Shown here: positions 14,175 to 18,351 of the stretch, piece after piece
Layout of the letters: every line of letters begins with the position of its first letter
How positions within the stretch are numbered: the stretch's first letter is position 1
Origin: Oscillospiraceae bacterium
GTDB lineage: Bacteria > Bacillota_A > Clostridia > Oscillospirales > WRJC01
NCBI GenBank assembly: GCA_009782405.1
Contig: WRJC01000061.1
Location: forward strand, 1-18,351
DNA length: 18,351 nt
Direction of reading: 5' to 3'
Notes under the pieces: generated by a model
The model's database searches: none
What the model was told of the DNA's origin: nothing
What the model saw: the letters and a program-made list of their open reading frames with translations, nothing else
Program-made: the position numbers and the translations under genes

Positions 14175-15215
14175 TCAAAGCTCGCTTCGCCATTTTTCCA
14201 GTTTTTCCAGCCTGGCCGAATATCCCATGGCTTCGGGCATCATGCCGCGTATCATTTCTTCGGCTTGATTTGCCGCTATCTGCTGTTCTTTTGGTTCGCC
14301 GCAGCTTATCGACCTTTCCAAATTGAACTCAAGCCAGTCTAAATTTTCAAGATGGCGCTTGTCTAAAAAATTTTGCCAGTTTATTTCCGGCAGCTCGCTT
14401 TTGGCGCCATACCCATGCGCAAACGCCAAAAACCTGTCCTTGTCTTTTTCTGATCCATGTTCGGACCAATGTATGGCTGTTCCTAAGAAGTCATATGAAA
14501 GATTTTTCATCCCCGCATCTTCCCAATCGACCAAATATGGCGCATATCCCCGCCATACAGCGTGTCGCGGGTCCAAAACTCCGTGGCTGACCACATTTTT
14601 GCCGGAAAGGGAATTATTTAAGGCTTCAATTCCTTTCGCGTAATATTTTTGTATCGTTTCGATGTTTTGTTTCAGCGAGCCGGTCCATGCGGCGCCGCTT
14701 TCTTCCCCTTTTCGCAAATAGCCTTCCCAGTCGGCCAAGCGCGCGCGAGGGCAAATCCCGCTTGAAAGATTCAGTTCGGAAAAATCGGTTTGGTGTATAT
14801 CGGCGAGCGCGGCTCCCATTATTTGGCTGTGTTCCGGCGTGATATCGTCATATTCCACTTCTTCCCCTTCAATCCAGTCAAAAACAAGATATAATTGCCC
14901 GTCCGTTTTCTGGACGATTTTGCCGTCAAATATTTTGGCGGGGACGGCGTTGACCCGCCTTCCGGCTATACCGACGATTTTTTCCGTAAAAATGGCGTCT
15001 TCTGCGGTTTGCCTCTGCGGATTCAGCGCCTTGACTGCATATTTTCCCTTTGTAGTCGTCACTTCGTACACTTTATGGGAATAGCCCCAATATATATGCA
15101 TAGGCTCGCTTGCCAATGTTCCGATTGACAGGGATTCGCATAATTTTTCTATTGATTTGCTGTTCGCTGCGTAATATTTTTTCATGTTTTCTTTAGCCGA
15201 TTCGTTGTTATCCAT
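14175..15215 (-). CDS. APH-fold phosphotransferase-like protein with altered catalytic motif
   Basis: A 346-residue protein of the aminoglycoside phosphotransferase / choline kinase-like fold: an N-lobe with GKYAVKAL (ATP-binding Lys), a hinge YLVFDWIEGEEVE, then the catalytic loop and LVDWEDAG, whose Asp is the usual metal ligand. The catalytic loop reads SHGVLDPRHAVW where relatives have H-G-D-x-x-x-x-N: the catalytic Asp is Val (GTT) and the metal-binding Asn is His (CAC), each one base from the usual codon. It may be a pseudokinase or a decayed enzyme, but the frame is intact over its full length. GGAGGAGG (15228-15221 on this strand) fixes the ATG at 15215; in-frame starts up to 15296 have no ribosome site. 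No good promoter was found upstream. Confidence 0.82.
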   Translation of the reverse strand: MDNNESAKENMKKYYAANSKSIEKLCESLSIGTLASEPMHIYWGYSHKVYEVTTTKGKYAVKALNPQRQTAEDAIFTEKIVGIAGRRVNAVPAKIFDGKIVQKTDGQLYLVFDWIEGEEVEYDDITPEHSQIMGAALADIHQTDFSELNLSSGICPRARLADWEGYLRKGEESGAAWTGSLKQNIETIQKYYAKGIEALNNSLSGKNVVSHGVLDPRHAVWRGYAPYLVDWEDAGMKNLSYDFLGTAIHWSEHGSEKDKDRFLAFAHGYGAKSELPEINWQNFLDKRHLENLDWLEFNLERSISCGEPKEQQIAANQAEEMIRGMMPEAMGYSARLEKLEKWRSEL

Positions 15216-15249
15216 GATAACCTCCTCCAATTCTTTTGGTGTCAAGTTG

Positions 15250-15259
15250 CTATGCATAG
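15250..15259. repeat. 10-bp perfect palindrome upstream of the phosphotransferase gene
   Basis: CTATGCATAG is a perfect palindrome 35 bp ahead of the phosphotransferase start codon. It could be a repressor site, but no promoter could be placed beside it, so this is only a noted symmetry. Confidence 0.4.
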
Positions 15260-15298
15260 TCAAATATTTTTTTGGAGAACAGCCATGCATTTTCACAA

Positions 15299-16459
15299 GG
15301 CTATGTTAGACATAAGTAATGATTAACGCTTAAGATGCAAGATATTCACTTTGTGTTCACAATTTTGCGATATAATAGAAACATATCGAAAAGTTATGAA
15401 GGAGCGAATGAATGCTGTCGGGAATAAAAACGGAAATCGAAAAATTAAGCCAAGCGGAATTGGAAGAGCTTGTGTCTCATATCTACGGAATAATAACGAA
15501 GATGACGATAGCGGAAACAGACGAACCGCAGGAACTAAAATGCCCCTTTTGCGAATCATGCAATTGGGTCAAAAACGGCGTGGCGAAAGGGAAGCAAAGG
15601 TACAAATGCAAACGATGTGGCAAGGGGTTCGGTTTAACGACAGGGACAATCAAATTTCATTCGAAAATAACGGACGACCAATGGAAAAAATATATCGAGT
15701 GCATGATATTAAGCTATTCGATACGGAAGACGGCAAAGATAGTTGACGTGGGAGTCAAAATAGCGTTTTATTTGCGGCACAAGATATTAGATTGTTTGCG
15801 AAAGAATTTGAATGGTGGTGGAACTGTGCTTTTTGGAGATTGCGAATTGGACGAAACATTCTTGCCAGAGAATTTCAAAGGAAACCACAAAAAGAGCGGG
15901 TTTGAAATGCCACGAAAAGCGAAAAAAAGAGGGCACTCCGATAAAAAGCGTGGCGTTTCCAAAGACAAAATCTGCATAGGGACTGGCATGGACAAAAACA
16001 ACAATATGATAATCAAGATGATATGCCGAGGCCGTGCAAGTCACAAAAATCTCAAAGACTTATTCAAAGGGAATATACACGAAGGCTCGATAATCGTCAC
16101 AGATGGATTGAGCGGATATAAGAAGCTCGCCCACGATGTAGGGGCAAAGCAGATAATCATTCCCCCGAAGAAACACGCAAACGGGGTATACAATTTACAG
16201 AAAATAAACGCTCTCCATAGCCGATTTAAGTCTTGGATTTCTGGATTTAATGGCGTGTCAACGAAATTGTTGCCAAACTATTTGGGCTGGTTCAAATTCG
16301 TCGAGATTTTCAAAAGCCTGTCCGACAACGAAAAATCGGGCAAGATATGGGGCAACGCAACGACCGAGAGGGTTAGGAGCAGGATGGTTGATATTCGCCA
16401 TCGTGCCATCGTGTTTGGGTAAACGAAATAAATATACAACTTGGGTTTTATAAGAAGCC
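15299..16459 (+). mobile_element. IS1595-type insertion sequence (ends tentative)
   Basis: The transposase defines the element; the ends are a proposal. The left edge at 15299 starts GGCTATGTTAGACATAAGT, and the inverted right edge starts GGCTTCTTATAAAACCCAAG. They share GGCT and a later C-A-A-G-T-like stretch but are imperfect inverted repeats. I find no 8-bp target duplication of the kind this family makes, so either the ends are wrong or a flank has changed. An alternative left end near 15232 shares TTCTT and CAAGTTG with the right end. Confidence 0.4.
15412..16422 (+). CDS. IS1595-family (ISXO2-like) transposase
   Basis: A 336-residue, full-length transposase. The N-terminal zinc ribbon has CPFC (44-47) and CKRC (66-69) with the RYKCKRCGKGF pattern common to this family, followed by a helical DNA-binding region. 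The catalytic core has Asp147 in ELDET and Asp231 in VTDGLSGY; the third acidic position is probably Asn265 in KINALHSRFK, a DDN-type triad known in parts of the family. GVSTKLLPNYLGWF near the end is also characteristic. AAGGAG (15399-15404) precedes the ATG, and TATAAT lies at 15371-15376, though no matching -35 is clear. No frameshift or internal stop is seen, so it may be active. Confidence 0.9.
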   Translation: MLSGIKTEIEKLSQAELEELVSHIYGIITKMTIAETDEPQELKCPFCESCNWVKNGVAKGKQRYKCKRCGKGFGLTTGTIKFHSKITDDQWKKYIECMILSYSIRKTAKIVDVGVKIAFYLRHKILDCLRKNLNGGGTVLFGDCELDETFLPENFKGNHKKSGFEMPRKAKKRGHSDKKRGVSKDKICIGTGMDKNNNMIIKMICRGRASHKNLKDLFKGNIHEGSIIVTDGLSGYKKLAHDVGAKQIIIPPKKHANGVYNLQKINALHSRFKSWISGFNGVSTKLLPNYLGWFKFVEIFKSLSDNEKSGKIWGNATTERVRSRMVDIRHRAIVFG

Positions 16460-16469
16460 TGGGCTTTTT
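16452..16469 (+). terminator. Weak hairpin-T-run after the transposase gene
   Basis: AAGAAGC (16452-16458) can pair with GCTTTTT (16463-16469), with one G-T pair and a 4-nt loop. The T-run is part of the stem, so it would be a weak terminator. It may also belong to the right end of the insertion sequence. Confidence 0.35.
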
Positions 16470-16477
16470 CTGCGTTG

Positions 16478-16494
16478 TCGAAAAATTTTTTCGA
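16478..16494. repeat. TCGAAAAA palindrome between the IS and the AT-rich operon
   Basis: TCGAAAAA and its complement TTTTTCGA flank a single T. The outer segments GCTTTTTC (16463-16470) and GAAAAAGC (16493-16500) are also complementary. Two competing hairpins are possible here, just upstream of the next promoter. Confidence 0.5.
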
Positions 16495-16511
16495 AAAAGC
16501 AAAAAAAACGC

Positions 16512-16541
16512 TTGACATACGAAAGTATGATGTGATATAAT
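16512..16541 (+). promoter_or_regulatory. Extended -10 promoter with operator-like dyad, ahead of the AT-rich operon
   Basis: TTGACA (16512-16517), an 18-bp spacer and TATAAT (16536-16541), with TGA before the -10 box. The inverted repeat CATAC-GAAA-GTATG (16516-16529) overlaps the -35 and fills most of the spacer, a good position for a repressor. Confidence 0.8.
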
Positions 16542-16666
16542 AGATTATTAAGTTTTTTATTTTTCGTGTTGCGGCGGAGCATAGCGGACGGGAAAAGTTA
16601 CCGCATCCAAAAGAGGAATATTAACCATTCCATGACACACCAAAAGGGTAAAGGGCTATTGTAAAT
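16542..16666 (+). promoter_or_regulatory. Untranslated leader of the AT-rich operon
   Basis: About 120 nt between the promoter and the first start codon. It holds an alternating set of G/C-rich elements (TGCGG at 16570-16574 and CCGCA at 16600-16604 could pair) and a small hairpin (GGAAT, loop, ATTCC, 16614-16630). The length and pairing suggest a regulatory leader, but it matches no riboswitch class that I recognise. Confidence 0.35.
16632..16664 (+). other. Possible 10-codon leader ORF (MTHQKGKGLL)
   Basis: ATG at 16632 opens a 10-residue frame ending in TAA at 16662-16664, two bases before the ATG of the first operon gene. The ribosome site of that gene (AAAGGG, about 16650-16655) lies inside it. 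GAGGAA at 16612-16617 is some 15 nt ahead of its start, farther than usual unless the GGAAT/ATTCC hairpin forms. A frame this short may occur by chance. Confidence 0.25.
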
Positions 16667-17122
16667 ATGGAAACCATCAATGTTCGCGAATTTGCTTTGT
16701 TGGCAGAAGATAATTTCTTTTTGGTTTTCATCGGGGCATATCTCGGAACAAGTAAAATTTTTAAAGGGGAAACCGATAGTTTAATTTGGGTATGCGTTCC
16801 ATTTTTGATTGGCGCATTAATTTTTTCGCTTGCTAATCTTTGTTTATTTTTAACAAATAGACGAATTTGCGAAAAATTTGGAAGCGATGACTGTAATTAC
16901 GCAAAACACAAATGTTACGCAAAACAACATTTGTGGTGGTCGTTGATATCGCTTATAGGTACTGTGCTTGGTATGATTTTTACTGGCGGTGATAATATTA
17001 TTGAGTCAATCGTTCAAGCCATTATTTTTGTCACTTTATGTATGCTTTGGTTGGTTGGCTCCTCATGGATGCGTCGTTATTTGGAAAAAAATTATTGTTG
17101 TAATTTATGGAGGGAAAACTAA
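16667..17122 (+). CDS. Four-helix membrane protein, unknown function (first gene of AT-rich operon)
   Basis: A 151-residue hydrophobic protein I do not recognise. Likely membrane segments are near residues 15-30 (weak), 39-62, 89-107 and 113-132. A Cys/Lys/His-bearing loop (about 64-88, with CEKFGSDDCNYAKHKCYAKQH) lies between the second and third. The C-terminus is charged and has CC. Codon use is much richer in A/T than in the genes to the left, which suggests recent acquisition. The ribosome site is weak (AAAGGG 11 nt ahead), and the only upstream in-frame codons run into a stop. The stop overlaps the start of the next gene (TAATG), so translation is probably coupled. Confidence 0.72.
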   Translation: METINVREFALLAEDNFFLVFIGAYLGTSKIFKGETDSLIWVCVPFLIGALIFSLANLCLFLTNRRICEKFGSDDCNYAKHKCYAKQHLWWSLISLIGTVLGMIFTGGDNIIESIVQAIIFVTLCMLWLVGSSWMRRYLEKNYCCNLWREN

Positions 17123-17910
17123 TGATAGGGATTTCTAATAGAGAATTAGTTGGTGTGGTAATATTAGCTTTGACTATTATTATGAATTTTGTCGTTTACA
17201 AATTTGTTTTTCCCCACACAAGAAAACGATGGATAGGACTCAACGCAGACAAGAAATTTGATGATTCATATGTTCTTGTCGAATGGCTTAAAAGTCGTTT
17301 TGGAGAAACATCAAAACCAGTATTTGACGATAAAAAAAGCAAGAGGAAAATGGTGAAGATATACAAGTCGGCGGCCAAATCGAAAGACAAAAAAATATTC
17401 CTTTATTCTGGTGAATTATATCCATTTGCTCAAGATAAAAAATTTGCCAAACGGGTTATTGATATTTTAAAAAAATCTGAAATGGAAACGACTATTGTTT
17501 GTGGTGATGTCATCGCATGTGACAAGGATGCAAAAGATGAATTATTACCTAATCCTTTGTTAGATGCCGCTGATAAAGGGCATATCAAAGCTGATGTTTA
17601 TCATAATAGTTTCACTGCCGATGAGCAAAAAAATAGAATGTATTTTCATTCCGTTATTTCTGGTGATGGAAAACGCATAATGGTGGAAATTCCTCATGAC
17701 CACGATGCGCACAATAACCCCGAAAAACTAAAAGAGTTGTATCAATTGTATTTCAATAATTGCAAAAACGTTTATGATTTCATAAAGCCATTATTTGAAA
17801 AATATACAAAAGATAATGGATTGCAAAAAATCTCTGAAGGTGAATTTGATAAGGCAAAATGGAAATGTCGCTATTATGAAAACTTGGCAGGTGATTCCGT
17901 AAATTCGTAA
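17122..17910 (+). CDS. Membrane-anchored protein with a possible degenerate phospholipase-D-like domain
   Basis: A 262-residue protein: one N-terminal transmembrane helix (about 8-28), a basic stretch, then a soluble domain that should face the cytoplasm. The domain has KKIFLYSGELYPF near 90, TTIVCGDVI near 126, and YFHSVISGDGKRIMVEIPHDHD with His176, Glu189 and His192. An alternating strand followed by His, a G-D-G-K turn and a hydrophobic strand recalls one half of a phospholipase-D-type HKD fold, but Lys and the second motif are not clear, so I call it degenerate and tentative. GGAGGG (17109-17114) inside the end of the upstream gene fixes the ATG at 17122, overlapping its stop by one base. 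Composition is AT-rich like its partner. A stem-loop terminator follows. Confidence 0.72.
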   Translation: MIGISNRELVGVVILALTIIMNFVVYKFVFPHTRKRWIGLNADKKFDDSYVLVEWLKSRFGETSKPVFDDKKSKRKMVKIYKSAAKSKDKKIFLYSGELYPFAQDKKFAKRVIDILKKSEMETTIVCGDVIACDKDAKDELLPNPLLDAADKGHIKADVYHNSFTADEQKNRMYFHSVISGDGKRIMVEIPHDHDAHNNPEKLKELYQLYFNNCKNVYDFIKPLFEKYTKDNGLQKISEGEFDKAKWKCRYYENLAGDSVNS

Positions 17911-17926
17911 TTTTACCAACAAATAA

Positions 17927-17959
17927 AAAAGAACCCCACGAACTGTGCAGGGTTCTTTT
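17927..17959. terminator. Bidirectional Rho-independent terminator
   Basis: A 10-bp perfect stem (AAAAGAACCC 17927-17936, GGGTTCTTTT 17950-17959) with a 13-nt loop, A-rich on the left and T-rich on the right. It lies 16 nt past the operon stop and 18 nt beyond the stop of the minus-strand short ORF, so it can serve both directions. Confidence 0.88.
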
Positions 17960-17977
17960 GTTGCGCGAAAATAAAAA

Positions 17978-18172
17978 TCACTCAACAAATAAAACGACTT
18001 CATCGCCGTCCATATAAATGATTTTGACGGATTCGAGCAGGGCGTATTTTATGTTGGAATTATACCAGACATTTTCTGACGATATTAATTTTTGTTGTCC
18101 CGATACGACTGGGCCAGTCAATTCTAAGCAAACTGTGCTTTTGTCACCGACTTCCGAAAAAACAGCGTTTAT
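17978..18172 (-). pseudogene. Short ORF without a normal start codon (possible small gene or gene remnant)
   Basis: A minus-strand frame of 64 residues before TGA (17978-17980), opening at the in-frame stop just beyond 18172. The translation is protein-like (for example CLELTGPVVSGQQKLIS and KYALLESVKIIYMDGDEVVLFVE). It has no ATG or GTG at its start; candidates are an ATA at 18172 that overlaps the previous gene's stop, or a TTG at 18121 without a ribosome site. It sits one base (-1) out of frame with the upstream partial gene, so it could be the tail of that gene after a small deletion or a sequencing error. I do not recognise it. Confidence 0.4.
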
Positions 18173-18351
18173 TTAAATACGTCTTTATCTTGGGTGTTTT
18201 CGTATTTTTCGATTAATTCGTACACATCGGCAAGTTCGTCTTTCGTAAGCCCATCTTTCATTTGGCACAATAATCCGTCAAACGGGTCTTCGGATTGATA
18301 CATCATAGTTACGAGATTTGGCCGCCCTCCAGTAAATAATTCGGTAGAGTC
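18169..18351 (-). CDS. Partial gene, 5' end beyond the window, unknown product
   Basis: The minus-strand frame is open from the right edge to TAA at 18169-18171 (60 residues visible). The visible end is acidic and helical (SEDPFDGLLCQMKDGLTKDE, then a run of Glu/Lys/Tyr). Two adjacent ATG codons lie about 16 codons in, so the real start could be inside the window, but no clear ribosome site precedes them. Short acidic helical proteins of this kind are common in phage and mobile regions; nothing more can be said. Confidence 0.5.
   Translation of the reverse strand, partial: DSTELFTGGRPNLVTMMYQSEDPFDGLLCQMKDGLTKDELADVYELIEKYENTQDKDVFK

Noticed and set aside
16478..16494. TCGAAAAA palindrome read as the transposase terminator
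   Set aside because: It is followed by AAAAGC on the plus strand, not a T-run, so it does not look like a standard terminator in that direction.
16542..16666. Known riboswitch in the leader of the AT-rich operon
   Set aside because: I compared it by eye with the consensus of common classes (c-di-GMP, fluoride, guanidine, manganese, ZTP, glycine) and saw no match.
18165..18180. Programmed -1 frameshift joining the two minus-strand frames
   Set aside because: The local sequence (TTT AAA TAA in the zero frame) does not form an X-XXY-YYZ slippery heptamer that allows re-pairing.
1..18351. CRISPR array, tRNA or rRNA genes
   Set aside because: No regularly spaced 20-40 bp repeats and no tRNA cloverleaf or conserved rRNA segments were noticed on either strand.

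Overview
The window looks like a chromosomal segment from an uncultured member of the Bacillota, probably class Clostridia. The reasons are sigma-A promoters close to TTGACA-17-TATAAT, strong AGGAGG-type ribosome sites, an RqcH/NFACT ribosome-rescue gene, lipobox lipoproteins of clostridial type, a secreted protein with a C-terminal sorting-like signal, and a membrane-bound MerR regulator. Most genes are of middling GC, but the last 1.7 kb is clearly more AT-rich. The species cannot be told from the sequence alone.

Layout. (1) 1-1044 (+): 3' part of a thiamine-diphosphate 2-oxoacid dehydrogenase E1 beta subunit or domain, closed by a strong terminator. (2) 1117-5513 (+): a promoter, then a solute-binding lipoprotein, two small membrane proteins and the RqcH homologue, all closely spaced. 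(3) 5518-7562 (-): a consensus promoter drives a secreted, probably wall-anchored CBM9-like protein whose stop overlaps the start of a trigger-factor/FKBP-like lipoprotein foldase. (4) 7663-10010 (-): a Gfo/Idh/MocA oxidoreductase and a cytoplasmic GH29 alpha-L-fucosidase, a small sugar-catabolism pair. (5) 10110-11950: divergent Rpn-type nuclease (-) and a small GGDEF protein fused to a ribbon-helix-helix domain (+), each with its own promoter. (6) 11979-14012 (-): a GNAT acetyltransferase, then a MerR regulator with membrane helices and a zinc ribbon, followed 8 nt later by a zinc-ribbon protein. (7) 14175-15215 (-): an APH-fold phosphotransferase that lacks the catalytic Asp and the metal-binding Asn. 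(8) 15412-16422 (+): an IS1595-type transposase. (9) 16512-17960 (+): an AT-rich two-gene membrane operon with its own promoter, leader and terminator. (10) 17978-18351 (-): the 3' end of an unrecognised gene and a short overlapping-frame ORF.

The most distinctive items are the GGDEF-ribbon-helix-helix fusion, whose promoter carries AATATT boxes at exact 10-bp spacing; the AT-rich two-gene operon beside the insertion sequence, whose second protein looks like a membrane-tethered, degenerate phospholipase-D-type domain; the apparent pseudokinase; and the tight coupling of a surface protein to a dedicated extracytoplasmic foldase. No tRNA, rRNA or CRISPR array was seen, and no gene-free stretch exceeds 300 bases.
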